The notes beneath the pieces are model-generated. The model worked only from the letters and a program-made list of their open reading frames with translations. It had not been told where the DNA came from and did not search any database. Made by a program: the position numbers and the translations under genes. This document shows, piece by piece, positions 8,201 to 16,707 of a stretch of 45,287 nt of DNA. The first letter of the stretch is position 1; each line of letters starts with the position of its first letter. This stretch comes from an uncultured Clostridia bacterium (GTDB lineage Bacteria > Bacillota > Clostridia > Christensenellales > Borkfalkiaceae): the NCBI GenBank assembly GCA_947625605.1, contig CANQOY010000009.1, positions 1 through 45,287 on the forward strand, given 5' to 3'.

Positions 8201-11200
8201 ATCTCGCCCGCGGGCGCATACAGCCTGAGCGGCGCGAATGCGGCTCCCCCTTCCTCGAAGGGCGTATCCACTCCTGTATCAGGATCAACCTTGCCCGCGG
8301 TGGAGACGGAGACGTAGAAGTCGAGCTCGCCGTTCGCGTCTGCGTCGAGCACATAGAGGTCGAGCCACAGGTCGGTCCCCTGATCCGTGAGCGCCTCCAA
8401 GGTGAGCGTAATGTGCGCAAACAACTCGGTATCGATCCAGAAGTTGCGGACATGCCCCCCCTCTCCGCTGTCTGTCATTTCGAGATGCACGGGGAAGGCC
8501 TCGCCCGAGCGATAGTCGAGATCGACGGCAAAGTTGTAGTTTACTTTATCCGTTCCCGTGATCCGATACTGCAACTCGTCTTCCGCGAGAAGCCCGATCG
8601 CCGCGCCGAAGGCGTCGATCTGATCGGCGATCTCGCCGATGTTGCGGAAGGTGTTCTCCGCGTCGAGCACGGGGAACGGGTTGGAATCCTGTTCGTAGAA
8701 CACGCCCGCGTGAAGTTCGACGCGGAACGCATCCTGCGCGCTCAGTTCGAGGCCGAGCAGGCCGAGGTACTGCGTGAATTCCTCGCCGTCATAGCGCTCG
8801 TCCGCGGTCTCGTCGAGCAGGGTGAGCGAGAAGGAACCCACCGTGAGCTTGGCGAGTACGTTCGCCCCCGCATTGTCGAGGGTGAGGGCCGCGGGCGCGG
8901 CAAGGTTCGCCGCGACGGGCGTGAGAATGTCGAGCCCGCCCTGCAAGGCGCCGATGAGGCCTTGCAGCGTGGAGACGAGGGAGGCAAGCTCCACATGGAC
9001 GGAGGTCTGCACCTTCTCGACAACGCTGCGGATGCGGCCGATGAGCCCGCGCACGGAATCTGCCAGCTTGCCGAAGTCTTCCGCAACAAATTCGATGCCG
9101 AAAGAGGTCTCGCCGAAGGCGATCCCGAGCTTGCAGAGGCCGCCGTTCATGGTGAATTCGAAGCGGAGCGCGCCGTCGATCGCGCCTTTGAGGTAGACGC
9201 GCACGTTGCCCTCCTCGGCCCACGAGACGATGCCGCGCTCGATCTCGACGAAGGGCTCGTCGAGGTAGAAGGCGCCGCGGAACTCGATCGCCCGGGCGGT
9301 GATGAGGTTGCACAGTCTATCGATGATGTGCGTGACGTCCTTGTAATCCTCGGGCGTTTCGAGTTTGAGCAAGGCGGTCGTCCCCGCCAAGACGACGGTC
9401 GTGTTCTCGTCTGCGCGGAGGGTGATCACGCCCTCTTCGAGGGTGACGGAGATCGTCTCTACATTGAGCCCGACGCCGAGCGCCTCGAACAGGCGTCCCG
9501 CCGCCACCGTGACGGAGAGCGCGTCGCCGCCCGCTTCCGTGATCTCTTCGGAGAGTTGGATGAGTTCGCCGAATTTGAGCCCGAGAACTTTTTCGAGCGC
9601 GGTCTTGGTCTCTTCGCTGATGCCCGCCGCGGGATTTCTCATGTTCTCGATGAGGCGGATGGCTTCATCCACATTCGCCTTTAATTTGAGATCCTGAATG
9701 GTGAGGTAGAGTTCGGTCTCCCCCGCCTCAGTGGGCACATAGATGACGTCGAACGCGAAATTGCCGATGCGGACGGCGCCCTGCGCATAGCTGAAATCTC
9801 TGTTGAATTTGAAGTTGACGTCGAGGTCGGTGTTGCCGATCTTGGTTTCAAGTTCCACGAGCAGGGTGGGATTTTCAAAGATCCTGCCCACCATGTCCGC
9901 GTACTTCACGACATCGATGTAGCCGTCCGTCTCGCCCTCGCCGAGGTGGAACTCCTCGCTGCCCGTGAGCGCGACCGAAGCCGTGATGTCGCCGGAGATG
10001 GCGAGCGTGAGCGTCGTCTCGCTGATCCCGACGCGCACTTCGTCGAGTGCGATGCCGTCAAGGCCGAGCAGTTCGAGCAGTTTCGCGCCGTTGATGCTCA
10101 GACCGAGCGTGCCTTCCGCTTCGTCGAGCGAGAACAGCCCAAAGGCCTCCACGCTCTTCGCCGCGCTGCGCAGCACCGCGATCTCCGCGCCCTCGGGAGC
10201 CGTGCCCGTCTCGCGCTTCAAGATATCGCCGAGAAGAGACGCCAACCGCGCCGCCTCCGCCTTGATCTTCACCCCGTCCACGTCGAGATAGATCATCCCG
10301 TCCGTTGCCGTGTAGATAAATCCGATCGGCTTGCGCTCCACCGTTCTGTAACTCAAATAAATCGTTCCGCGGACAAAGGACCCATCCACCGCGATGTCGA
10401 GATCCGCCGCAAGGGTGAGTTCCTCTGCCGCAAACGTCACGTCTGCCGTAAAGTACTCCGAACGCAGGATCTGCGCCGCCCACTCCACATATTGCAGGAT
10501 GTCGATGTACGTCTCCTCGCTGTCGCCTGCGGGGAACAGCTCGAAGGCCTCCCCGGGTTGCAGCGCGATGTCCATGCCGCGCACGTTCAGCGCGATCTTG
10601 CCCGCGCCGTTCTCCGCCGCGCGCGTCACCGTCACTTCCACCTCGCCCAGCTCCACGCGCCTGCCGAGCACCGCCTCGATGAGTTCGGTCCCAGCGACTG
10701 TCAGCGTCAGCACATTGTGCTCTTCATCTTCCGCAAGGGTGAAGTAATCGTCGAGGTTGAGGGAGAGGATGCGCTCGATGACCGAGAGCTGCTCCTCCGT
10801 CAGCGCGATCGCCTGTACCTCATTGCCCGCGAGCGCATACGTCATGGCCGCACCTGCGGCGCCAGAGGAGAGCCCGCGGATGAATGCGGCCGCATCCTCT
10901 ACGTTCGCCTTGATCTTCGCACCGTCGAGATCGAGGTACAGCATCCCGCCCTCGGCGTATACCGCACCGAGCGAGACCTGCGTCTCCCCTCTTTCGATCG
11001 TGAGGTCGGCGCGCATCTGCCCTTTCTCCGTGTCGATGGAGACCGTGCCGCCAATGTGCAGACCCTTTTCATCGTCATAGGCGATCGTGATGGCGAGATA
11101 CTTGCTTCCCAAGATCTCCGACGCCGTCTCCGCATAGGCGGATACGTCGATGTATCCTTCGAGCTCCTCGGGCGCGTGCGCCGCGGGCGCCTCTGCCGCG

Positions 11201-14200
11201 TTGAGCTTCGCCGTGAGGCCGAGCTTCTCCGCCGCGACCGTGAGGCTCCCCGCCTCGACGGACAGCGCGAGATCGCCGAGTTCGTAGTCCACGCCGAGTT
11301 CTTTCAAGAGGCGCGTGCCGTCGATGAGGATCGTGAGCACGTCTCCGCTCTCGGAGAGATGGATCAGGCCCTCGAACTCCACGCCGAAGAGGTTCTCCAA
11401 CGCGTTCAGTTCCACGCCGTCCGTGCCCGAGAGGCCGATGTATGCAAGCGCCAGCGCCGCCGCTTCCGCGCCGCCCGCTTTGAGCTTCAAACCGCCGAGA
11501 TCGAGGTAGAACATTCCATCCTGATAGAAGAACCCGACCTCTTTCTGCGCCGTACCGTAGGTGAGCTGCAACACGCCCTCGACGACGCCGCCTTCGGCCG
11601 CGAAGCGCACCGTACCCGCAACTTCGAGTTCGCCCGTATGCAGGTACACATCCACGCCGAACGCTTCGCCTTCAAACAGCTCTTTCAGCATCTCGGCGTA
11701 CTTGACGACGTCGATGTATGTTTCGGGATCCCACTGGGTATCGAACTGCGTCCCTTCGGAGAGCGAAGCGCGGACGCCGACGCCGTCGAGCACGAGCGTA
11801 ACGCCGCCTTCCTCGGAGAGCGTGACGTTGACGTCGCCGAGATCGAAGTCGGAACCGAAGAGCTGCATGAGGCGCGTACCCGCCACCATGACCGAGAGTA
11901 CGCCCTCCGATTCGGAGACCGTGAGCAGTTCGGAGAGGTCGATGGAGAGGAGACGTTCGAGCACGGAGAGCTCCTCCTCGGTGAGCGCCGCCGCGGCGGG
12001 CTCTGCCGAAGTGCGGGCGATCAGAGCCTCGATCAGGGCAATGGCCTCATTGAGATCCGCCCTGATCTTCAAGTCGCCGATGCAGAGGCCGAGGTCGCCC
12101 TCCGCGGAGTAGACGACGCCGATGTGATTCTCCGTCACCTCTTCGCCGTCGCGATAGACGATCGTGAACTCGCCCTTTGCCGCAAGGGGATCCAGAGAGA
12201 GCGAGATCGTTCCGCTCACGCAAAGGTTTCCGCCCTCATAGGCGATCTCCGCGGTGAGATAGTTCGCCTCGATGAGTTTCGAGATCGCCTCCGCGTACGG
12301 GTTGAGTTCGATATAATTTTCCGTATCTGCCGTGAATGCCTCGCCCTTCCCGAGCGTGAGCCCGCCGCCCACAAAGACGGCAGAGACACCCTCGTCCGAG
12401 ACGGAGAGACGGATATCGCCGAGATCGAGATCGAGCTCGAAGAGCCCGAAGAGCTCTCTGCTCGCGAGGATGAGATGGAGCGCGCCGTCCGATTCGAAGA
12501 TCGCGGGAACGATCTTGGAGAAGTCAAGGAAGAGGATGCGTTCCAGAAGATCGCGCTCCTCGGCGCCTTCGCTTCCCGTCAGGGCGGCGAGCAAGCCCTC
12601 GGCCTGTTCGAGATCGACTTTGAGCCGAATGCCGTCCACCGCGAGGTAGAGCGCGTCCTCCCCATAGTAAATGGAGACGAGTTTGGAGCTCTCGCCGTAG
12701 GAGAGCGTGAGAAGTGCGCGCACGGCGACCTTTGCGGGATCGATGTCGATCTCCCCCGAGACGGTGAGCCCGCCCTCGGAGAGGGAGACGTCCACGCGGA
12801 GATAGTCGCTCTGCACGAGGTCGAGGACGGTCCCGAGATATTCGACGACGGGAACGTAACCCTCGGGTTCGAAGTCAAAAGGCTCGCCCTTTGTCACGGT
12901 CGCCTCGCAGCCGAGGGCCTCCGCCGTCAGCGTGAGGGAGCCGTCGCCCACAGCGAGGGTCACCCGCCCGAGTTCGAGCTCGATGCCGAAAAGTTCGGCA
13001 AGCGCCGTGCCGTCCAGCGAGACTTCAAGCCCCTCGCCCTCCGCGCTCGCGAAGCCGGAGGCGAACTCCTCGGTGAAGAGGGTCGCGATGAGCGAGGAGA
13101 GATCGGGCGCCGCAACGTCGGCCGAAAGACCCAAGTATTCTTCGAGAAGAGCCATTCCCTCTTCGAGATCGGCCGAGAGCCTGAGCCCGTCCAGCGTGAG
13201 GTAGAGCATGCCGCCGAGATAGGCGACCTCCGCGGTCTTTTCCGAGCCGCCCGCCGTGACGGAGACGGTACCCATGGCCGAAAGCGGGCTGAGCGTGACG
13301 TCTGCGCTCGCCGCGACCGTGAAGCCGTCGCCCGCATAGGACGCATCCAGACGCAGCCCCTGCGAGGAGAAGAGTTCGACGAGGGAGGCAAGGGACGCAG
13401 AGGCATCCGGATAGGCCTCCTCCGCCTCGGGAAGGGCGGGAAGTTCCCCTTCGCCGAACGTGATCTCTGCGGCGAGCGAGAAGTCCTCCGAGAGCGCAAG
13501 GGCGAGCTCCGCCCTGTCGAAGGTGACGTTCTTCTCCGCATCCACGAAGAAGTAGAAATCGAGCGGGATCTCGATGCCGGAGAGCGGCAGCAGAACGTGC
13601 AGTTCCGCCGTGCCGTCGCCCTCGTGGAATTCTCCGTTGCCGAGCGCGGCCAGAATGTCGTCTGCGCCGCCGCCCCCTTCGGCACGCGTTTCCGCACCCG
13701 AAGGCAGCAGGGAGGCGATGTCGTTCAGATCCAAAGAGAGCTTCACGCCGCCGTAGGAGAGGTAGATCCTCCCCTCTTTCAGCCAGACGCCGAGGGCGCC
13801 GATCTTTGCGCGCACGTCGAGTGCGGAGAGCGCAAAGTTGTCGAGATCCACGCCGCTCAGATCGACGAAGAGCCGCCCCGGAACCTGCGCCCCGCCGAGG
13901 TCAAGCGAGAGATCGAGCGCGCTCGGCTCGGTGAGAAGTCCGCCGAAGGCGGAGGCGAGGCAATCGATCGCGGTGAGCTCGCGCTCGGAGGGACCGTCGT
14001 GCACCTCTTCATCCATATAGTAGCGGAAGTAGTCCTCGTATGCCGTGGGATACGGGTTGGCCGCATCATAATGATAGTATTCATATTCGGTGGTCCCGCC
14101 TGCGTTGCAGGGGGCGTTGATGGGACCGTAAGCCGCGCTGTACTTTTCCAGCACTTCGGATTTATACGTTCTCCAATTCTCGTCGAACGTGAAAGAGACG

Positions 14201-15060
14201 GAGAGCGAGGTGAATACGGGCGCCTCGGGAAGGCCGCCCGTAAAGATCATCTGATTGATATAATAGGCCGTTGCGCCCTTGGTCACCGTGTCGCCGTTTT
14301 CGTCCGTATCCTCCCAATTCTCCGTGTTCATGACGAAATTGACGCGCCAAAGCCCGTCTCCGATCGGCTCGATCGAGGATTCGAGGATGGTATCCGGCTC
14401 GATGACGTACACGCTGAGCTCGTATGCGGGCAGACCGTTTTCGGCTTTGAAGCCCCCGGGACCCGAGATGGACTTGATCGCGCTGTCCTTCGGGCGGTCT
14501 GTGGACCACGGCGTATCCATGCCGTTATATGTAGAAGCGCCGCCGCGGGCTTCCCGCCAGATCACGCGGTCCTCGTCCCGCACATAGCAGAACTGCCGCG
14601 CGGCATTGACGAGGGAACTCTTGGTGAGGTCGGCCGAGAGGAGCATCCCGTCGCGGTAATATTTATAGGTCTGCACGTCCTGCGAGACGACGGTATCCAC
14701 AAAGCCGTGGTATTCGCCGTACCACTCGTCCTCCGTGCGGAACTTCCAGTTCAGACGGGCGAACACGTCTACGGGGCTGTAACCCGCGCTCTCGGAGAAC
14801 GTCTCTCCCGGGCGCACCTCCTCGGCGACGGAGCCGTAGCTGAGGTCAACGTTGTTGCGCTCGGCCTCCCCCGTAAAGGCGGCAAGCAGGCTGATGCCCA
14901 AAACGAGGAAAATGATGACGGCCGAGAGAATGGCGACCGTTTTCATGACGGTGCTGAGCGTCCCGCTGTGCACGCCCGGATTGGGCAGGCTCACGTTCTG
15001 CCTCACGCTCCTCGGATTTGCGTCACCGTGCCGATTCCTGCGTCTCGATCTTTGACTCAT
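4522..15060 (-). CDS. Giant membrane-anchored repeat protein with InlB-type repeats and C-terminal Hint domain
   Basis: A 3,512-residue protein. Residues 1-40 are basic and polar; 41-62 are one hydrophobic segment (AILSAVIIFLVLGISLLAAF), an uncleaved anchor or a signal peptide with a long n-region. From about 370 to 1,950 come roughly eight related units of 175-215 residues. Each starts with a Y-I-D-V-x-x-Y-A helix, then beta-rich segments with LYLDLDGxKxKA and VAGTxLxxLxG-xELGxVxVTVS signatures; unit starts are near residues 560, 735, 920, 1115, 1303, 1520, 1712 and 1907. Another beta-rich part runs to about 2,800, then InlB/Flg_new-like segments (FEGWAMDD; LFRGWYRTSS...LYAHW, about 2,800-3,160), a Gly-rich linker, and a Hint domain from Cys3279. 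There is no LPXTG sorting signal or C-terminal membrane anchor. RBS AAGGAAGG and a strong promoter lie upstream. The fold of the repeat unit is unknown to me; a surface adhesin or cell-envelope structural role is inference. Confidence 0.85.
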   Translation of the reverse strand: MSQRSRRRNRHGDANPRSVRQNVSLPNPGVHSGTLSTVMKTVAILSAVIIFLVLGISLLAAFTGEAERNNVDLSYGSVAEEVRPGETFSESAGYSPVDVFARLNWKFRTEDEWYGEYHGFVDTVVSQDVQTYKYYRDGMLLSADLTKSSLVNAARQFCYVRDEDRVIWREARGGASTYNGMDTPWSTDRPKDSAIKSISGPGGFKAENGLPAYELSVYVIEPDTILESSIEPIGDGLWRVNFVMNTENWEDTDENGDTVTKGATAYYINQMIFTGGLPEAPVFTSLSVSFTFDENWRTYKSEVLEKYSAAYGPINAPCNAGGTTEYEYYHYDAANPYPTAYEDYFRYYMDEEVHDGPSERELTAIDCLASAFGGLLTEPSALDLSLDLGGAQVPGRLFVDLSGVDLDNFALSALDVRAKIGALGVWLKEGRIYLSYGGVKLSLDLNDIASLLPSGAETRAEGGGGADDILAALGNGEFHEGDGTAELHVLLPLSGIEIPLDFYFFVDAEKNVTFDRAELALALSEDFSLAAEITFGEGELPALPEAEEAYPDASASLASLVELFSSQGLRLDASYAGDGFTVAASADVTLSPLSAMGTVSVTAGGSEKTAEVAYLGGMLYLTLDGLRLSADLEEGMALLEEYLGLSADVAAPDLSSLIATLFTEEFASGFASAEGEGLEVSLDGTALAELFGIELELGRVTLAVGDGSLTLTAEALGCEATVTKGEPFDFEPEGYVPVVEYLGTVLDLVQSDYLRVDVSLSEGGLTVSGEIDIDPAKVAVRALLTLSYGESSKLVSIYYGEDALYLAVDGIRLKVDLEQAEGLLAALTGSEGAEERDLLERILFLDFSKIVPAIFESDGALHLILASRELFGLFELDLDLGDIRLSVSDEGVSAVFVGGGLTLGKGEAFTADTENYIELNPYAEAISKLIEANYLTAEIAYEGGNLCVSGTISLSLDPLAAKGEFTIVYRDGEEVTENHIGVVYSAEGDLGLCIGDLKIRADLNEAIALIEALIARTSAEPAAAALTEEELSVLERLLSIDLSELLTVSESEGVLSVMVAGTRLMQLFGSDFDLGDVNVTLSEEGGVTLVLDGVGVRASLSEGTQFDTQWDPETYIDVVKYAEMLKELFEGEAFGVDVYLHTGELEVAGTVRFAAEGGVVEGVLQLTYGTAQKEVGFFYQDGMFYLDLGGLKLKAGGAEAAALALAYIGLSGTDGVELNALENLFGVEFEGLIHLSESGDVLTILIDGTRLLKELGVDYELGDLALSVEAGSLTVAAEKLGLTAKLNAAEAPAAHAPEELEGYIDVSAYAETASEILGSKYLAITIAYDDEKGLHIGGTVSIDTEKGQMRADLTIERGETQVSLGAVYAEGGMLYLDLDGAKIKANVEDAAAFIRGLSSGAAGAAMTYALAGNEVQAIALTEEQLSVIERILSLNLDDYFTLAEDEEHNVLTLTVAGTELIEAVLGRRVELGEVEVTVTRAAENGAGKIALNVRGMDIALQPGEAFELFPAGDSEETYIDILQYVEWAAQILRSEYFTADVTFAAEELTLAADLDIAVDGSFVRGTIYLSYRTVERKPIGFIYTATDGMIYLDVDGVKIKAEAARLASLLGDILKRETGTAPEGAEIAVLRSAAKSVEAFGLFSLDEAEGTLGLSINGAKLLELLGLDGIALDEVRVGISETTLTLAISGDITASVALTGSEEFHLGEGETDGYIDVVKYADMVGRIFENPTLLVELETKIGNTDLDVNFKFNRDFSYAQGAVRIGNFAFDVIYVPTEAGETELYLTIQDLKLKANVDEAIRLIENMRNPAAGISEETKTALEKVLGLKFGELIQLSEEITEAGGDALSVTVAAGRLFEALGVGLNVETISVTLEEGVITLRADENTTVVLAGTTALLKLETPEDYKDVTHIIDRLCNLITARAIEFRGAFYLDEPFVEIERGIVSWAEEGNVRVYLKGAIDGALRFEFTMNGGLCKLGIAFGETSFGIEFVAEDFGKLADSVRGLIGRIRSVVEKVQTSVHVELASLVSTLQGLIGALQGGLDILTPVAANLAAPAALTLDNAGANVLAKLTVGSFSLTLLDETADERYDGEEFTQYLGLLGLELSAQDAFRVELHAGVFYEQDSNPFPVLDAENTFRNIGEIADQIDAFGAAIGLLAEDELQYRITGTDKVNYNFAVDLDYRSGEAFPVHLEMTDSGEGGHVRNFWIDTELFAHITLTLEALTDQGTDLWLDLYVLDADANGELDFYVSVSTAGKVDPDTGVDTPFEEGGAAFAPLRLYAPAGEISQLLSSAAVMLGLDDLEIAYDFLIAPFLETNGDVAGQLRGIGDFLLPLLSNLMANAGSGSAAETPAPEPEVPALLAALGSVTGTGDTSVFFGDVEVTFKREFRETTGEDGKPITTSYLTGLTVGDYAEVTIARETVEAAVPGADSYLNLNGIDQLLFSLAKSATHENANAGEVISGEETAHTYSLNNNFYIDGDANVTLNIDVPRIGTLADVSVAVKLIAVSVTIDENGDLGLNVRLGLDAMKVLLVIPVINGDTTVDLTLKNGMVYIKRVLTSKYDRLGREQDCNETLYRAMPSATFMANILDQIPFLFNLNDTIWGAINGIIQRTDGGDKTAVYDIGAYLSGYTFTEAAGGAGPQWKVVLNGDTLIKNDSFGAITLTLGADESGYIRNITANMKITDAVTITANLHWRNPGGVMEENVTEQTDSNLAALFESRTAGMGAMIEKYNAEGWGDVVLEAVPRTVEYRYRLYGGETRTLGTQDVMVSSSSSGAILYSELVYPDLSSLDDGREFYVSWPDQKILPGDAAPTAVEAQQYKYRYDVTFLSDHAFEGWAMDDATGLYKFVQSMEYGSQIRFVAGGADFSAPQYASNDPQYRTIRLPSIEKIGYKSQWLGCTIDERGATFTAQFDPILRPVQFTGEGSETPDLFPTELPYDTLIEFVDESGETVLTCKVGPFENVFELPAREGYDASYELVSKGDQSIVYRVTYTPRLYDVTINDADGAQVYTGQMYYDSTVEALDSNGTVLKTYTVGLVNEFTLPQLPVYRDESGDHADVRSRWEVNLDETGGTLTAAYILPTIVYHSDYEVNEWGGKEYTEQKLTFKEFDLSTEITSADYLFRGWYRTSSTSGIPVGDLTAEDFASDELHLYAHWEEKPILSVTVTSGNGTAAVSLTYDGNTVTGSGTYHLNPRTEVKYTITFEPPKGLFGVAQAYKWSWSISGAATGDASGSELNTRNAPSPISGSFWMPESGTVKVEAITAEPEESGGGGGGETCIAEGTLITLADGTQKPIEDLNPGDAVLVFNHETGMYEAGKMWFIDDIDEPANMHRILNLRFSDGTLLRISYQHALFDLDLNKYVFVNEDNMNEYLGHRFVKVENESGTFVNRETVLTEAYVTEEFIRVFGPITEYHFNLVTEDLLTMPSFNYNVQGMINIFEYGEGLKYDEEKMQADIEKYGLFTYEEFADLIPYDVWQKAPIAYFKVAIGKGNLTWEEIELTIDYLFGKGYA

Positions 15061-15134
15061 AAGTACACCTTCCTTGCGTTTTTTCCGCTTCCGCGGTATG
15101 GAAAATGACAGCTGTAATCCAACCTTATGACAAT

Positions 15135-15163
15135 ATTCTATCTAAATTATGACAACTTGTCAA
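15135..15163 (-). promoter_or_regulatory. Sigma-A promoter of the giant gene with overlapping palindrome
   Basis: On the minus strand TTGACA (15158-15163), a 17-bp spacer and TAGAAT (15135-15140) form a near-consensus promoter, placing the start about 68 nt before the ATG. The 13-bp palindrome TGACAAcTTGTCA (15150-15162) overlaps the -35 hexamer, and TTGTCATAA recurs near the -10, so a repressor site is plausible. Which protein binds is unknown. Confidence 0.8.
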
Positions 15164-15203
15164 TGAAATTGAGAAAATTTTTTTATAAAAAGCGGAGAAA
15201 AAT

Positions 15204-15226
15204 AAAAAAACACCCCTTACGGGGTG
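15204..15226 (-). terminator. Rho-independent terminator of the ABC transporter operon
   Basis: Stem CACCCC/GGGGTG with a four-base loop, followed on the minus strand by seven T residues, starting 18 bp past the stop codon of the ATPase gene. A classic intrinsic terminator. Confidence 0.85.
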
Positions 15227-15243
15227 AAAATTCGGCTGCCGAT

Positions 15244-15918
15244 TTATTCGGGGTCGCGGAGAAGGGCGCGGACGAGCTTTTCCTCGACGGGCGGCGCGAT
15301 GAGGAAGTCGCGCGGGGGATCTCCCTCCACGGGAAAATCGGCCGCGATCCTGCCGCTCTCCAAGACGATGGCGCGGTGGGCAAGGACGGCCGCTTCGTGC
15401 ACATCGTGCGTGACAAAGACGACGGTCTCCCGCCGCTCCCGCCAGAGCGAGGCGACTAGGCCGATCAGGCTGCGTTTCAGGGAGAGATCGAGGGAGGAAA
15501 ACGGCTCGTCGAGCAGGAGGAGCTCGTGGGGATAGAGAAAGGCGCGGGCGATCGCAACGCGTTGGCGCTCTCCCCCCGAGAGCTCTTTGGGGAGGCACTT
15601 TTCGCGCCCTTTGAGCCCAACACGGCATACCATGTCCGAGATCTCATTCCATTTTTCCTTGGGAAGGACAAATTTCAGATTCCCCACCACGGAGAGGTGC
15701 GGGAGGAGTTTGGCGTCTTGAAAGAGGTAGGAACAGGGCAGCCTGCCCTCCGCGGTCCCCTCGTGCGGGATGAGCCCCGCGAGAACGTTGAGGAGGGTCG
15801 TCTTTCCCGCTCCGCTCTCGCCGAGCACGGCGGTGATCTTCCCCTCTTCGAGTTCGAGGTCGATCTTTTCGAGCGCGACCCGCGCGCCGTAGCGCTTGCT
15901 TACGCCGACAAGTTTCAT
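15244..15918 (-). CDS. ABC transporter ATP-binding protein (nitrate/sulfonate/taurine type)
   Basis: A 224-residue ATPase that would power import by the adjacent permease. Walker A GESGAGKTT is near residue 33, the Q-loop lies in YLFQDAKLLPHL, the ABC signature is LSGGERQRVAIARAF, Walker B is LLLLDEPFSSLD and the switch histidine is in VVFVTHDVHEA. The order matches the SsuB/TauB/ThiZ group. The start ATG overlaps the permease stop by four bases (ATGA), so translation is coupled; the longer reading frame upstream is the permease gene in another frame, not a fusion. It is the last gene of the operon. Confidence 0.92.
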   Translation of the reverse strand: MKLVGVSKRYGARVALEKIDLELEEGKITAVLGESGAGKTTLLNVLAGLIPHEGTAEGRLPCSYLFQDAKLLPHLSVVGNLKFVLPKEKWNEISDMVCRVGLKGREKCLPKELSGGERQRVAIARAFLYPHELLLLDEPFSSLDLSLKRSLIGLVASLWRERRETVVFVTHDVHEAAVLAHRAIVLESGRIAADFPVEGDPPRDFLIAPPVEEKLVRALLRDPE

Positions 15919-16670
15919 CTCCGCCACCTCACGAGAAGATATCTTGCGAGCAGGCACAGCCCCTCCAAGAGGAAGCCTGCCGCCACCGTCAGAAGGGTCA
16001 GGGCCATGAGCTCGGGCATCTGCACGAACATTTTGGCCTCCTGCATCATCCCGCCGAGGCTGCGGAAGGTGTTGGCGAGCACTTCGCCCGAGACGGTGAT
16101 CTTCAACCCCATGGAGAGGATCGCGCCCGCCTGACCCAAAAGGTTGGGGCAGACGAGAGGCAGATACAGCTTGAAGATCTTCCTGCCCGCGGGCACCCGA
16201 AAGGCGCGCACGAGTTCGCCGTAGCCCGCGCGCACGTCGTCCAGCGCGGAGAGCGCGGCGGCATACACGGCGGGCATGAGGACGAGCAGGGTCACGACGG
16301 AGGGCGCAACGCGCGGATTCGTCCAGATGAGCAGTATCAGAATGATCGCCATCGTCGGCACCGTGCGCAGCACGGAGATGATGGGAGAGAGAAAAGCCCG
16401 CACCCATGTCCAGAGAGAGGCCATGAGCGCGAGGCCGACTCCGAGGACGAGGGAGACGAGAAAGGAGAGGACGGTGCGAAGCAGCGTGTTCCCGAAGGCG
16501 CGCCAGAATGCGCCGTCCGCGAGCAGCTTCCCCATGGCGGAGAAGGCGTCCTGAAAGGAGGGCAGAATGTACTCGTTCCGCACGGCAAGCGCCGCAACCA
16601 TCCATACGATCCAGAGAAAAAGGAGCGCCGAAACGGAAAATATGAAGTTGATGAGACGCTCTTTTTTCAT
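15915..16670 (-). CDS. ABC transporter permease (SsuC/TauC/ThiX type)
   Basis: A 251-residue inner-membrane permease with about six hydrophobic segments, starting with LINFIFSVSALLFLWIVWMVA. The cytoplasmic EAA loop that contacts the ATPase is visible as GYGELVRAFRVPAGRKIFKLYLPL (about residues 160-185), typical of the binding-protein-dependent transport family that includes nitrate, sulfonate and thiamine-precursor systems. The ATG at 16670 was preferred to an in-frame TTG at 16691 because AGGGGGC lies at the right distance before it. It overlaps the ATPase gene by four bases and follows the binding-protein gene by 37 bp. The substrate cannot be read from the permease. Confidence 0.9.
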   Translation of the reverse strand: MKKERLINFIFSVSALLFLWIVWMVAALAVRNEYILPSFQDAFSAMGKLLADGAFWRAFGNTLLRTVLSFLVSLVLGVGLALMASLWTWVRAFLSPIISVLRTVPTMAIILILLIWTNPRVAPSVVTLLVLMPAVYAAALSALDDVRAGYGELVRAFRVPAGRKIFKLYLPLVCPNLLGQAGAILSMGLKITVSGEVLANTFRSLGGMMQEAKMFVQMPELMALTLLTVAAGFLLEGLCLLARYLLVRWRR

Positions 16671-16707
16671 GGAGATGCCCCCTTTTCGCAAGGGTGCGCG
16701 GCGCCGC

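Noticed and set aside
9892-9900. Additional copies of ACCATGTCC as members of the 11-mer family
   Set aside because: These lack the CAT-A prefix and are explained by in-frame Asp-Met codons of the repeats.
9946-15108. A 1,720-codon open frame on the plus strand opposite the giant gene
   Set aside because: It mirrors the GC-biased codon use of the repeat protein (few stop codons on the reverse strand), has no recognisable domain, is rich in Arg/Glu/Ala, and its strand lacks a matching RBS and promoter. The minus-strand protein has coherent repeats and anchors.
15244-16605. A 453-codon frame suggesting a fused permease-ATPase
   Set aside because: The extra N-terminal part is the permease gene read in the wrong frame. 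The ATPase starts at 15918 with a normal ATGA overlap.
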